Shown one piece after another: positions 18,111-27,478 of a stretch of DNA of 64,000 nucleotides. The position numbers and the translations under genes are program-made. The notes below the pieces were generated by a model. That model saw nothing but the letters and a program-made list of their open reading frames with translations, searched no databases and had not been told where the DNA came from. Position 1 is the first letter of the stretch, and every line of letters begins with the position of its first letter. This DNA is from an uncultured Caldimonas sp. (GTDB lineage Bacteria > Pseudomonadota > Gammaproteobacteria > Burkholderiales > Burkholderiaceae), in the NCBI RefSeq assembly GCF_946480305.1, contig NZ_CAMLJQ010000001.1:248001-312000 (forward strand), read 5' to 3'.

Positions 18111-18303
18111 AGCCGGGGGACAAGGCAAGTGTGGACGCAGGCGGCGATCTATGCAAGCACGAACCGCCTCGGCGCGCGAGAGGGGTCGCTCCACCCCAGC
18201 GACACGGAAGCGGGCTGGCACCGGCGGTGTCGCATTCAAGATCAGCGTGTGCACGGTGTGAACTGTAGGAAGTGACAGGCGACACACGTGCAAGCGTTAC
18301 ACC

Positions 18304-18672
18304 TCACGGCTCCGGCCGGGTCCAGAGCCAGCAGACAACGCAAAACATCACGGAACAGACGGCGACGGGAACCCACAGCGGCAACGGGAACCACCAGATC
18401 ATCGTCCCGCTGCCTGCCATGGCGACAGTCGCAAACCATTTGGCACGGCGAGGCACCGCGCCTCGCTCGCGCCACTGGCGTATGGGCGGGCCATACACGG
18501 CGTGGTCAAGCAGCCACGCTTCGAGCGCCGGCCAGCCCCGGCTGCCCGCCCAGGCGGCGAGCAGAACGAACGGCACCGTCGGCACCACGGGGAGGAATAC
18601 GCCGACCAGCCCCGCTGCGAGCGACAGCACGGCGAGCGAGCGCCACAGCAGAGTGATCGTGGAGCGCAGCAT
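18304..18672 (-). CDS. DUF454 (YbaN-like) small membrane protein
   Basis: 122 residues. The hydrophobic N-terminus with VFLPVVPTVPFVLLAAWAG is the DUF454 signature, followed by a C-terminal pair of helices (about 80-115). The family spans the inner membrane and has no established function. I chose the ATG at 18672 because it gives the usual family length; the open frame continues to 18891 without family similarity. It does not overlap neighbours and lies ahead of the quorum-sensing regulator in the same direction, 268 bases away. Confidence 0.8.
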   Translation of the reverse strand: MLRSTITLLWRSLAVLSLAAGLVGVFLPVVPTVPFVLLAAWAGSRGWPALEAWLLDHAVYGPPIRQWRERGAVPRRAKWFATVAMAGSGTMIWWFPLPLWVPVAVCSVMFCVVCWLWTRPEP

Positions 18673-18936
18673 GTGAGTTGGAGCGACGGTGCCAGGCGTG
18701 CGCCCGGCACGGGAGTGGCGAACGCAGCGACGGTACCACGCGGCGCGCGCACGACGCACACGATGGGCAATTGGCGCGCCGGTGGTCTTGACGAACGTCA
18801 AGCCCGGATCTAACTTGCCAGGCAGGGCTGTCAGCTGCCGTGAAGCCTCATCGTCTCCAATCGCGGCAGAATGCCCGGCACTTGTGGGCAATCTCCTGCA
18901 AGCCTTGCCCTCCGAACCATTGCCCGTCTACCGCCC

Positions 18937-19668
18937 GTGACCCCTTCGCACATTGCCGTTCTCGACGACGAAGTCGACATCACGCAACTGCTTGCCGGCT
19001 ACCTCAAAGGCCATGGCTTTCGCGTCAGCCAGTTGCACAACGGGCGCTCGCTGATGGATCTGATGCAGTCGGACCCTCCGGAGCTGGTGCTGCTCGACCT
19101 TGGCTTGCCGGGCGAAGACGGTTTTGTCATTGCCAGGCAGCTGCGCGAGCACTTCCGCTGCGGCCTGGTGATCGTGACCGGCCGTGGAGACGCGGTCGAC
19201 AAGGTGGTGGGCCTGGAAATTGGCGCCGACGACTACGTCACCAAGCCCTTCGATTTGCGCGAGCTGGTGGCCCGGATCAAGGCCGTGATGCGCCGGCTGG
19301 CCCCCACCGCTGCCGCCGAGACGCCTGCCACACCCAAGCCCGCAGAGCGGACCCGGCTGCGGTTTGCCGGCTGGGAGCTCGATACGGCCGCCCGCCGGCT
19401 GCTCGGCCCCGACGGCGCAGAAGCCTCGCTCACGACCGGCGAATTCGATCTCCTTGCCGTCTTTGCCCGCCACCCGGGCCGCGTGCTGTCGCGCGACTTC
19501 CTGCTCGAGCACACGCGCGGCCGCGAAGCCGCCCCCTTCGACCGCACCATCGACGTGCTGGTAGGCCGCCTGCGCAAGAAGCTGGAAGCCGACGCCGAGG
19601 ATCCGCAGCTCATCAAGTCCGTGCGGGGTGCGGGTTATCTTTTCGTCCCCCCCGTGGAAGCCGTCTGA
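18937..19668 (+). CDS. OmpR/PhoB-family response regulator
   Basis: 243 residues from a GTG start. Receiver domain (about 3-118) with acidic pair in IAVLDDEVDI, phospho-acceptor Asp54 in LVLLDLGLPGEDG and YVTKPF; winged helix (about 145-238) with SLTTGEFDLLAVFARHPG and DRTIDVLVGRLRKKLE. GTG is preferred because the domain begins immediately after it; an in-frame ATG at 18871 would add 22 residues of poor similarity. The stop overlaps the start of the hybrid kinase by one base (TGATG), so the two are one unit. Confidence 0.88.
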   Translation: MTPSHIAVLDDEVDITQLLAGYLKGHGFRVSQLHNGRSLMDLMQSDPPELVLLDLGLPGEDGFVIARQLREHFRCGLVIVTGRGDAVDKVVGLEIGADDYVTKPFDLRELVARIKAVMRRLAPTAAAETPATPKPAERTRLRFAGWELDTAARRLLGPDGAEASLTTGEFDLLAVFARHPGRVLSRDFLLEHTRGREAAPFDRTIDVLVGRLRKKLEADAEDPQLIKSVRGAGYLFVPPVEAV

Positions 19669-21758
19669 TGCCGTCCGCCCTGCCCCCTGTCCCTTCACCG
19701 TCGGGCATCGACGAAACCAGCGTGTTCCGGGCGCTGTTCGCCGCCTACCCCGACGCGCTGCTGCTCGTGGACGCGCAGGGCCAGATCGTGCTGGCGAACC
19801 CCGTGGCCTCCGATCTGCTGGGCTACTCGCTCGACGAACTGGTCGGCTTGTCGGTCGATGCGCTCGTGCCCGACAGCATCCGGCCGCGCCACGCCGCTTA
19901 CCGCGATGCGTACGGCGTCAATCCTCGGCCGCGGCCGATGGGCACGCAGATGGAGCTGGTCGCGAAGCGCCGCGACGGCAGCGAGGTGATGGTGGAAATC
20001 GCGCTCAGCCCGCTGCATGGCGAGGGCCTGCCGTATGTGGTGGCCGCCATCCGTGGCATCGGCGCTTACCCGCGCGTGAAGCAGGCGCTGCAGCGCGCGC
20101 GCTACAGCGAGTACGTCGCCCAGATGGGCCGCCTCGCAGTCGACGCGCGTGACCCGCAGGTGGTGCTGGAGCAGGTGCCACGCGTCGCCGTCGAAGGATT
20201 GCAGGCCGACGCATGCGTGGTCTTCCTGCTCGAGCCGAACCGGCTCGAGTTCAAGGTGGCGAGCGGCATCGGGCTGGTCAACGGCGAAGAGGTGGGCATG
20301 CTCGTGCCGAGCCGCCCGGACACGCCGTCGGGCTTCGTGCTGGCCCAGGGGCGGCCCGTCGTGATCCCCGACTACCGGCAGGAACGGCGCTTTGCCGTCC
20401 CGCCGTCGTACCTGGAGGCCGGGCTCGTCTCGGCAGTGGCCGTACCGTTGTCCGACCGGGGCCGCACCGTAGGAGCGCTGACGGTGCGGGCCCGGCGTGC
20501 CCTCACCTTCGGCGACGACGAGATCCGCTTCGTCGAATCGCTGGCGAACCTGCTCACCTCCAGCCTGCAACGGGCGCAGAGCGAAGAGGCACTCAACCAT
20601 GCCCAGCGGCTCGAGAGCGTCGGCCAGCTCACGGGCGGCATCGCGCATGATTTCAACAACCTGCTCACCGTCATCCAGGGCAACCTTCAGGTGCTGGAAG
20701 AGCACCCCGCCATCCAGGGCGACGAGTACGGCCAGCAGCTCGTGACAGCCGCCGCGCGGGCGAGCCGCCGCGGCGCCGAGCTGACGAGCAAGCTGCTCGC
20801 CTTCTCGCGGCGCCAGGTGCTGCGGCCGAGCCGCGTCGACGTGGCGGCAATGCTGCAATCGCTGGCCGACATGCTGCGCCGCACGCTCGACCAGCGCATT
20901 CGCATCGAGGTGGAGGTCGCGCCTGATTGCCCGCCTTGCCTGGCCGACCCGGGGCAGCTGGAGTCGGCGCTGCTCAACATTGCGATCAACGCGCGCGATG
21001 CGATGCCCGAGGGAGGGCAGCTGTTCTTTCGCTGCCGGCCGAGCCCAGGGTTGCCGCCGCAGGCAGCGCGCGAAATGGAATCGGCGCCGGAGGCGGCTGA
21101 CGCGTATGTCGCCATCTCGATCAGCGACACCGGTGCAGGCATGCCTGAAGCCGTCAAGGAGCGCGCGTTCGAGCCCTTCTTCACCACCAAGGAGGCAGGC
21201 CGCGGCACCGGGCTCGGTCTGAGCACGGTCTATGGCTTCGTGAAGCAATCGCACGGCGCCATCGAGCTCGACAGCACACCCGGAGCAGGCACCACTGTCA
21301 CCCTCCACATCCCGAGCCTGCCCGAGGCTCGCGCGACCGACACCGGCGGGCAGGCCGTCACGGGCCAGTTGCCGCCGGGCTTGAAGGTGTTGCTGGTGGA
21401 GGACGAACCCGAGGTGCGGGCCGTGATGCGCACCTTCCTCGACAGCCTCGGCAGCAAGGTGATCGGCTGCGCCAATGCCGATCAGGCGCTGATCCGGCTG
21501 CAGGCCGAACCGGATGTCGACGTGCTGCTGAGCGACATCGCGCTCGGCCCCGGCATGCGCGGCACCGAGCTGGCCCAGCGGGCGCGCGCTGCGCGCCCAG
21601 GGCTGGCGGTGCTGTTGATGTCGGGCTACTCGACCGAGCTGACGCAGGCCGAGGACGGCGGCAAGGGACTGCGTGACGAGTTGCTGCGCAAGCCTTTCGG
21701 CAAGGCCGATCTGGCGGCCGCGCTTACGCGGGTGCTGAAAACCTCACGCGCCCGGTGA
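19668..21758 (+). CDS. PAS-GAF hybrid histidine kinase with C-terminal receiver
   Basis: 696 residues, no membrane helix. Domains in order: PAS (about 17-130), GAF (about 150-300), HisKA with His327 in [18 protein letters not shown], HATPase with [22 protein letters not shown] and [14 protein letters not shown], and a receiver (about 573-690) with [16 protein letters not shown], the acceptor Asp in [11 protein letters not shown] and the Lys in [10 protein letters not shown]. This is a cytoplasmic hybrid kinase of the group whose receiver often controls autokinase activity. It is coupled to the OmpR-type regulator ahead of it, although hybrid kinases often also use separate phosphotransfer proteins. 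The GAF ligand is unknown. Confidence 0.92.
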   Translation: MPSALPPVPSPSGIDETSVFRALFAAYPDALLLVDAQGQIVLANPVASDLLGYSLDELVGLSVDALVPDSIRPRHAAYRDAYGVNPRPRPMGTQMELVAKRRDGSEVMVEIALSPLHGEGLPYVVAAIRGIGAYPRVKQALQRARYSEYVAQMGRLAVDARDPQVVLEQVPRVAVEGLQADACVVFLLEPNRLEFKVASGIGLVNGEEVGMLVPSRPDTPSGFVLAQGRPVVIPDYRQERRFAVPPSYLEAGLVSAVAVPLSDRGRTVGALTVRARRALTFGDDEIRFVESLANLLTSSLQRAQSEEALNHAQRLESVGQLTGGIAHDFNNLLTVIQGNLQVLEEHPAIQGDEYGQQLVTAAARASRRGAELTSKLLAFSRRQVLRPSRVDVAAMLQSLADMLRRTLDQRIRIEVEVAPDCPPCLADPGQLESALLNIAINARDAMPEGGQLFFRCRPSPGLPPQAAREMESAPEAADAYVAISISDTGAGMPEAVKERAFEPFFTTKEAGRGTGLGLSTVYGFVKQSHGAIELDSTPGAGTTVTLHIPSLPEARATDTGGQAVTGQLPPGLKVLLVEDEPEVRAVMRTFLDSLGSKVIGCANADQALIRLQAEPDVDVLLSDIALGPGMRGTELAQRARAARPGLAVLLMSGYSTELTQAEDGGKGLRDELLRKPFGKADLAAALTRVLKTSRAR

Positions 21759-21765
21759 TGAAGCC

Positions 21766-22557
21766 TCACTGCAGCGTGGAGGCCACCGCTTGCGTGCCCA
21801 GACTGCGCTGGATGAATTCGGTCAACGCGCCCACGTCAGGAATCTGCACGTCTCGACGGCCGCGTTCTGCAAACTGGATGACCTTGTCGCGTGCCAGTCG
21901 CGACATCGCCCGGCTCACCGTCTCGAGCTTCATACCGAGGTAGTTGCCGATCTCTGCGCGAGTGAGGCGCAACGTGATCTGGTCCGTACGCAGCCCGCGC
22001 ATGGCCAGCGACTCTGCCCAGTAGCGAAGGAAATCCGCGACGCGCGCATCGGCCGACAGGGTGCACAGCGACAGCAGCGAATCGCGGTCGCGGGCGATCT
22101 CGCGGCTCATCGCCGCGTGCACCAGCGTGAGCAATGCGGGGTGCTCCGTGCAGGCTTGCAGCAGCGTTTCGTAGCGGAACGACCACACCTCGCCCGTGTC
22201 CATCGCCACCGCATCGCAGCCATAGCGGCCGGTCGCGATGCCGTCGAAGCCCAGCCAGTCTCCCTTGAAGTGGAAGCCGGTCACCTGCTCGCGTCCATCG
22301 GACGACAGGTTGATGATCTTGAAGATGCCCGAATGCACCACGTGCAGGCTGGAGAAGCGCTCGCCTGCCTGGTAGATCGTGTCGCCCGCATGCACGACCC
22401 GACGCTGGATCGGCAGTGTTTCCTGCAGCAGCTTCAGTGCCTCGGCGATCCGCTCGCCGGCAGCAGCCACCTCGCGGCCCGGGTACCGCGGCGTCGGCGC
22501 GGCAGGCTGCGCGGACGAACGAACGGCGGCGGGGGTTGGGGTGGCGATTGCAAGCAT
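21766..22557 (-). CDS. Crp/Fnr-family transcription regulator without an N-terminal cysteine cluster
   Basis: 263 residues. Cyclic-nucleotide-type beta roll (about 45-160; IYQAGERFSSLHVVHSGIFKI and HFKGDWLGFDGI), dimerisation helix, and a helix-turn-helix (about 205-230) with LTRAEIGNYLGMKLETVSR, whose E-xx-SR recognition pattern is that of FNR-type proteins that bind TTGAT-N4-ATCAA. The Cys cluster that holds the iron-sulphur centre in true FNR is absent, so oxygen would be sensed indirectly or another ligand used, as in FixK/Dnr. AGGAG precedes the ATG. An FNR-type box lies in the divergent region towards the next gene. Confidence 0.9.
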   Translation of the reverse strand: MLAIATPTPAAVRSSAQPAAPTPRYPGREVAAAGERIAEALKLLQETLPIQRRVVHAGDTIYQAGERFSSLHVVHSGIFKIINLSSDGREQVTGFHFKGDWLGFDGIATGRYGCDAVAMDTGEVWSFRYETLLQACTEHPALLTLVHAAMSREIARDRDSLLSLCTLSADARVADFLRYWAESLAMRGLRTDQITLRLTRAEIGNYLGMKLETVSRAMSRLARDKVIQFAERGRRDVQIPDVGALTEFIQRSLGTQAVASTLQ

Positions 22558-22719
22558 GGGGAGCTCCTGGTTCCTGGTCTGTCATTTGCCTGGTCGGCAT
22601 TCGGTGATGTGACTGTAGAAAGCCAGGAACAATGGCGTGCCAACGGCGGGCGTCGCTGCGTAACGCTGAGTGAACGCTTTGTATACAGCAGGTATCAGCA
22701 CATTCGCCGCCGCCGGGGG

Positions 22720-22733
22720 TTGACCTGCATCAA
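22720..22733 (+). promoter_or_regulatory. FNR/ANR-type binding site
   Basis: TTGACCTGCATCAA matches TTGAY-N4-RTCAA. It is centred about 76 bases ahead of the carbamoyltransferase-like gene; a weak minus-10 (TAGTCT at 22755-22760) would place the box centre near -41, the usual class II activating position. The adjacent Crp/Fnr gene is the obvious candidate regulator. Confidence 0.6.
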
Positions 22734-22802
22734 AGGCCGACGATCGGCCACAGGTAGTCTTCAGGGCGTGCACTCGGTGAGTGCGCTTGCCGTACACGCC
22801 GA

Positions 22803-23321
22803 ATGAACCCCTTCCTCGATTACCGCAACCTCCACGACCTTTCCGAGCTGTCACGCAGGGAGGTCGCCGACCTGCTTGAGACGGCGCGCGCGTTGCGGCA
22901 GGCGGCGGAGGCCGGTCACCCTCAGAAGCCGCTGCGCGGCAAGAACATCGCGTTGCTGTGTGAATCGGACGACGCAACGAACGCAGCGCAGCGCATGGCA
23001 CGCGCTGCCAGCGACGCCGGGGCCCTCGTTGCGCGCATCCGGCCGCCCGATGCCGGGTTGGCTGACCCGGCGGCCCTGCGGGAAACGGCCCACCTGCTCG
23101 GCCGGCTGTACGACGCGATTGCCTGCGAGGGCGTGTCGCCGGCGCTCGTTCAGACCCTGCAACGCGAAAGCGGCGTACCCATCTACGACGGCCTCGGTGG
23201 CGCCGGGAACGTCACGCAAATGCTGGCAGAGGCCATGGCAGGCGCGGAAAGCTCCGCACCGGCCACCGAGGACGATCGGCTTTATCTGCTGCAGGCGATG
23301 CTGTTCAGCACCATCGGGTAA
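22803..23321 (+). CDS. Ornithine carbamoyltransferase N-terminal-domain-like protein
   Basis: 172 residues covering only the carbamoyl-phosphate-binding half of the OTC/ATC fold: RNLHDLSELSRREVADLL, LRGKNIALLCESDDATNAAQ and a closing GVPIYDGL. In active enzymes the central motif is STRTR; here it reads DDATN, and the HPCQ substrate loop is replaced by GGAGNVTQ. Full-length enzymes have about 310 residues, so catalytic activity is unlikely. It may be a retained regulatory or binding domain, or a decaying remnant. The FNR-type box suggests induction at low oxygen. Similarity is judged by eye. Confidence 0.6.
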   Translation: MNPFLDYRNLHDLSELSRREVADLLETARALRQAAEAGHPQKPLRGKNIALLCESDDATNAAQRMARAASDAGALVARIRPPDAGLADPAALRETAHLLGRLYDAIACEGVSPALVQTLQRESGVPIYDGLGGAGNVTQMLAEAMAGAESSAPATEDDRLYLLQAMLFSTIG

Positions 23322-23337
23322 TTGCAGGCACCGCCGT

Positions 23338-23913
23338 TCAATGGACCGGCCGTGGTGCGGTGCCGCGCGGTGACCCGGCGCCAGTGGGGAGCCAGGCCGG
23401 CATCTTCGGTGCCGCCGAGCGACGTGGCCCGCGGGACATGGCCGAGGCGATCTGTGACCAGTCCTCGCCGCACAGCAATTCGAGCCCGGCGTGGAACAGC
23501 TCGGACTCCTCGACGCTCTGAAGTTGCAGCACACTGGCGCGGTAATGCCGCAACAGTTGCTCCAGTTGCGGCGCCCGCTGCACCTCGTTGCGCGCCAGCG
23601 CCTGCAGCAATGCCAGCACACGCGACAGCAAGACATCGTGGTGGGCGTCGGCGAGTTCGACCTCGAGCACCAGCCGATCGGCTTCGGCGCAGCGGCCCTG
23701 CAAGGCAGGCAGCAGGCACTCGCGCTCCTTGCCGGCATGGAAGTCGCGCTCGTAGGTGTGAAGAAACTTGACCAGTTCGGACAGCTTGTCGAGCGCAGGG
23801 CCGGGACGCTCCCAGCCTCCGGCCTCGAGCACCTCCACCATGGACGACAGGTTCCGCCGGATCACCGAGTGCTCCGCACTCAGCATGGTGAAGACACATT
23901 GCGCTGCCAGCAT
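23338..23913 (-). CDS. Hemerythrin HHE-domain protein
   Basis: 191 residues. A four-helix HHE domain (about 10-155) has the iron-ligand pattern LSAEHSVIRRNL, FLHTYERDFHAGKERE and DAHHDVLLSRV, with ELFHAGLELL near the end. Proteins of this type bind a diiron centre and sense or scavenge oxygen or nitric oxide, or act in iron-sulphur repair. The last 35 residues are Pro/Ala/Arg-rich and probably disordered. A strong AGGAGAG site precedes the ATG. It converges on the FNR-boxed carbamoyltransferase-like gene. Confidence 0.82.
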   Translation of the reverse strand: MLAAQCVFTMLSAEHSVIRRNLSSMVEVLEAGGWERPGPALDKLSELVKFLHTYERDFHAGKERECLLPALQGRCAEADRLVLEVELADAHHDVLLSRVLALLQALARNEVQRAPQLEQLLRHYRASVLQLQSVEESELFHAGLELLCGEDWSQIASAMSRGPRRSAAPKMPAWLPTGAGSPRGTAPRPVH

Positions 23914-24103
23914 CTGTGCTCTCCTGTCGAACCGTGGCGCCGGGCGCCCCGTGGAGTGTTGTTTGCGTCAGATGGCCGCTGCGATGGGCGGCGCGACGCC
24001 CAGTGAATATAGACGGCAACCGCGCCGGCGTGTACACGGGTCACAAAAAAACACGGGAAAACGATAGCCGCGTCTGGTGCGCTGCAGCATGTGCCCGCGA
24101 TAG

Positions 24104-25321
24104 CTATTGCGATTCCTTGCGCCGGACGTAGCCCGCGCGCTTGGCATCCTCGCGGTAGTAGTACTCGATCTGCCCCTTGCGCCATACCCCCAGCCATAGC
24201 ATGTTGATCGCGATCGCGTCGTGGTCGGCGTGCGTGAAAGGCTGGCTGTAGGTGGTGACCACGCCCTGGTAGGGGCGCTGCAGGTTCTCCAGCGCGCCCT
24301 TCAGCGCATCGCCGGAATGGTCGCCCTTGGTCTGGAACAGCGCCCACAGCATCAGGTGCACGGCGTCATACGCCTGCGCGGCCGCCATCAGCGAGCCGAT
24401 GCGCTTCTCGTTGGAGTGCTTGAAGTAGCGCGCCAGGAACGAGGCGCGGCGCTCGTTGAAGTTGTCCTGCACGATGGTCTGGACCATCATGGTGCCCTCC
24501 ACGGCGGCCGGCCCGGCGTTTTCGAGCACGCTGCGGAACGACAGCGGCCATGGCGCGAAGAACGGCGCGTTCACACCCGCTTCCAGGCGGCTTTTCACTG
24601 CGGCGGCCTGCTCCGGACCCACGGTGTAGGCCACGATCGCCTCAGCCCCTGCATCGCGGGCTGCCCGCATCTCGTCGACCAGCGACTTCACGCCGAGGGG
24701 GAACCGTGCCACGTAAGCCGGCTTCAGGCCGCGTTTTTCCAGCTCCGCCGACAGGTCCTTCAACCCGCCTTCGCCATAGCCGGTCTGATCGGCAAAGATC
24801 GCGACCTTCGACAGCTTGCGCCGGTCGACGATCTCGGCAATGAGGAACTTCGCATTGAGCAGGTCGGGCGGCGCGATGCGGAAGATGTAGCTCTCGGCTG
24901 GCGGGTATTTGGTGGTCACTGCGGTCCCTTGCGAGCAAGGCACCATCAACAGGTGCTTGTTCTTCTGGAACACGTCGAGTGCCTTCATCGCGACGCCGGT
25001 GTTGCAAAAGCCGATCGTGAACGCGACCTTTTCCTTCAGCACCAGATCCTCGGCCCCCTGCAGGCCCACGTCGGGCGAGGCCTGATCGTCGCGGATCACC
25101 AGCTCCAACGGACGGCCGAGGAAGCCACCGACCGTGTTGATCTCCTTGACGGCCAATTCGGCACCGAAACGCGCACTGTTGCCGAAATCGCCGGAGCCGC
25201 CCGAGAACGGCCCGATCAGCCCGATGCGCAGAGGCTGCGTCTGGGCCTGCGCCAATGAACACCACATCAACACCAGCACGGCGGTGCAGCGGGTCATCCA
25301 TCCCTCTCGGCTGAGTTTCAT
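24104..25321 (-). CDS. Periplasmic substrate-binding protein, LivK/branched-chain amino acid type
   Basis: 405 residues. A signal peptide (hydrophobic about 8-24, cleavage after SLAQA) precedes a type I periplasmic binding fold: LRIGLIGPFSGGSGDFGNSA at the start of the mature protein, INTVGGFLGRPLELVIRDDQ, FADQTGYGEGGLKDL and AAQAYDAVHLMLWAL. Such proteins bind amino acids, amides or aromatic acids. No ABC permease or ATPase gene is adjacent; instead the gene follows a NarL-type regulator and a Cache-domain kinase in the same direction, so it may present the ligand to that kinase. The ATG at 25321 has GGAGAC ahead; a GTG at 25333 is less likely. Confidence 0.85.
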   Translation of the reverse strand: MKLSREGWMTRCTAVLVLMWCSLAQAQTQPLRIGLIGPFSGGSGDFGNSARFGAELAVKEINTVGGFLGRPLELVIRDDQASPDVGLQGAEDLVLKEKVAFTIGFCNTGVAMKALDVFQKNKHLLMVPCSQGTAVTTKYPPAESYIFRIAPPDLLNAKFLIAEIVDRRKLSKVAIFADQTGYGEGGLKDLSAELEKRGLKPAYVARFPLGVKSLVDEMRAARDAGAEAIVAYTVGPEQAAAVKSRLEAGVNAPFFAPWPLSFRSVLENAGPAAVEGTMMVQTIVQDNFNERRASFLARYFKHSNEKRIGSLMAAAQAYDAVHLMLWALFQTKGDHSGDALKGALENLQRPYQGVVTTYSQPFTHADHDAIAINMLWLGVWRKGQIEYYYREDAKRAGYVRRKESQ

Positions 25322-25452
25322 GCTTGTCTCCACGTGATGAACTTCCGTCCCGGCGGGGCCAGGACGTTACGAGACTACTGCGGACGCAACGAAACGCACA
25401 CCAGGGAAACCGGTACTCTCGCTTCTTTTTTCGGGCCGTCGGGCCAAAGATG

Positions 25453-26079
25453 TCACGGACGCGCGCGCTCGACCGCGTACTTGATCAGCTCGGCCTGCCC
25501 TTCGAGGTTGAGCTTGCGCTTGATGCTCTGCCGGTGCGACTCGACGGTGCGCACACTGATGTCGAGCTCGCGCGCGATCTGCTTGCTAGAGTGGCCTTTG
25601 GCGAGGTGGTCGAGGATTTCCTTCTCGCGCTGCGAGAGCGAACGCTCGACGCTGCGCTGCGCGAACAGCCGGCCCGCCACACCGGGGCTGAGGTAGGTGC
25701 CGCCGCCCGCGACCGACTCGATCGCGGCGACGATCTGCGCAGACGGCGCATCCTTCAGCACATAGCCGCGCGCACCCGCCTGCAGCGACTGCTGCACGTA
25801 CTCCGGGTTGTCGTACATGCTGAGGATCAGCACGGCCACCTGCGGATGCTGCTGCACGACCAGGCGGGTCAGCTCGATCCCGTTCATCTCCTTCATGCCG
25901 ATGTCTGTCAGCAGCAGGTCGGGCTTCAATGCCGGCAGTTGCTCCAGCGCCTGCGCCGCGCTTCCGGCGTCGCCGGCGACTTCGATGCCCGGCACGCTGG
26001 ACAGGCGCGCCGCAAGCCCCTCGCGCACCAGCGGGTGGTCGTCGACGATCAGGATGCGGATGGGAGGTTCGTGCTGCAC
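25453..26079 (-). CDS. NarL/FixJ-family response regulator
   Basis: 208 residues from a GTG start two bases after the kinase stop. Receiver domain (about 7-120) with VDDHPLVREGLA, phospho-acceptor Asp59 in LLLTDIGMKEMNG and the Lys in YVLKDA; LuxR-type helix-turn-helix (about 142-203) with LSQREKEILDHLAKGHSSKQ and IARELDISVRTVESHRQ. An upstream in-frame GTG at 26118 inside the kinase gene would add 13 residues with no similarity. It is the cognate regulator of the Cache kinase, and the binding protein lies 131 bases downstream. Confidence 0.9.
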   Translation of the reverse strand: MQHEPPIRILIVDDHPLVREGLAARLSSVPGIEVAGDAGSAAQALEQLPALKPDLLLTDIGMKEMNGIELTRLVVQQHPQVAVLILSMYDNPEYVQQSLQAGARGYVLKDAPSAQIVAAIESVAGGGTYLSPGVAGRLFAQRSVERSLSQREKEILDHLAKGHSSKQIARELDISVRTVESHRQSIKRKLNLEGQAELIKYAVERARP

Positions 26080-26080
26080 G

Positions 26081-27478
26081 TCAGGCCCCGACTTCCTGCT
26101 CGAATGGCTCCAGCGCACGCAGACTCACGCGTGCCCTCACCTCGGTGCCCGCGCTGCCGGAGTCCACATCGCACTGCCCGCCCACGGACTGCAGCCGCTC
26201 GCGCATGTTGCGCAAGCCGATGCCGCGACTGGGGTGCTGCTGCATGTAGGCCGTGTCGAAGCCAGTGCCGTCGTCGCGGATCGACAGCAGCAGTTCGCGC
26301 CGGGTGTACGTGAGCTGCATGTCGACGCGGCTGGCACGCGCGTGCTTGTCGATGTTCGTCAGCGCCTCCTGAGCCACGCGGAAGAACACGGTCTTCACGT
26401 CTTCTGGCAACTCCACCGGGTCTCCTTCCACTTCCATCGCGAATCCGATGCCGCTGTGTTCGCAAAATTCCTCTCCGAGGTGCCTGAGCGCTGCGGGCAG
26501 GCCCAGGGTGTCGAGCAAGGCCGGGCGCAGCCTGTGAGAGATGCGGCGCACTTCCGAGGCCGCATCCTGCAGGCGCGCGAGCGCCTTGCTCAGAGCCGGC
26601 GGCACTGTACCCGGGCGTGTATCGGCCAGTTGCTCGACGGCGGATTCCAGCAGCAGCTTGATCGACACCAGCGTCTGGCTCGTGCCGTCGTGCAGGTCGC
26701 GCGACAGGCGCGCCCGTTCGTCCTCCTGCGACTGCACCACCTGGTGCGCGAGCAGCCGCAGCTTGGCGTAAGCCACCTTGTGCTCGCTCAGGTTGAAGAT
26801 GAGCCCGCACACGCCGATCAGGGCCGCGCCGAACACGGCGATGCCGGCGATGATGAGCATCGTCTGGTTCACGTTGGCCTTCACCTGGGCATCGAGCTGG
26901 TCCAGCGTGGCCTCGATGTCGTCGAGGTACAAACCCGTGCCGAACATCCAGCCCCAGCGCTCCAGCGAGACCACGTAGCCCAGTTTCGGCGCCACCTGCT
27001 GGCTCGACGGCTTGCGCCACAGGTAGCGCACGAAGCCTCCCCCCGGTTGCCGCGACTGCTCGATCAGCTTCTGGATCACGGGCAGCCCCGCCGGGTCGCG
27101 CATCTCCCACATGTTGGTGCCCACCAGTTCGGGCTGGCGCGGGTGCATCAGGTTCAACCCGTGGGTGTCGTAGAGGAAAAAGTAGCCGTCGCTGCCGAAG
27201 TCCATCGACGCCAGCAGCCGGATCGCCTCGCTCCGGGCCGCCTCGTCGTTGCGCCCCGAGGCATAGAGCGGCTGCAGTGCGCTCATCGCGAGCTCCACGT
27301 AGTGGCGCAGCTCGGTTTCCTTCGACTTCATGTACGCCGACTCGACGAGCAGACGCTCGCGCCGCGCCAGGTCCTGTTCCTGGTAGCGTACGGCCAGTGC
27401 GATGAGCAGCACCGATGCCACCAGCGGGATCACCGCCAGCAGCACGATCTTGGTCTTGAGCGGCATTGCGGTGGCCAT
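26081..27478 (-). CDS. Cache-domain sensor histidine kinase (HisKA_3)
   Basis: 465 residues. First membrane helix at about 8-29, a periplasmic single Cache-type domain (about 35-195) with GSDGYFFLYDTHGLNLMHP and a WGWMFGTGLYLDD end, second helix at about 205-227, then a HisKA_3 domain with His in RLSRDLHDGTSQTLVSI and an ATPase domain with AQEALTNIDKHARA, RDDGTGFD and GIGLRNMRERL. NarL-type kinases of this kind phosphorylate FixJ-like regulators, one of which follows directly. Cache domains bind small organic acids or amino acids, which fits the periplasmic binding protein encoded at the end of the same row. Confidence 0.92.
   Translation of the reverse strand: MATAMPLKTKIVLLAVIPLVASVLLIALAVRYQEQDLARRERLLVESAYMKSKETELRHYVELAMSALQPLYASGRNDEAARSEAIRLLASMDFGSDGYFFLYDTHGLNLMHPRQPELVGTNMWEMRDPAGLPVIQKLIEQSRQPGGGFVRYLWRKPSSQQVAPKLGYVVSLERWGWMFGTGLYLDDIEATLDQLDAQVKANVNQTMLIIAGIAVFGAALIGVCGLIFNLSEHKVAYAKLRLLAHQVVQSQEDERARLSRDLHDGTSQTLVSIKLLLESAVEQLADTRPGTVPPALSKALARLQDAASEVRRISHRLRPALLDTLGLPAALRHLGEEFCEHSGIGFAMEVEGDPVELPEDVKTVFFRVAQEALTNIDKHARASRVDMQLTYTRRELLLSIRDDGTGFDTAYMQQHPSRGIGLRNMRERLQSVGGQCDVDSGSAGTEVRARVSLRALEPFEQEVGA

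Noticed and set aside
21766..22557. True oxygen-sensing FNR
   Set aside because: The N-terminal cysteine cluster for the iron-sulphur centre is missing.
22803..23321. Active ornithine carbamoyltransferase
   Set aside because: Only the N-terminal half is present and the STRT and HPCQ motifs are replaced, so an enzymatic call is not supported.
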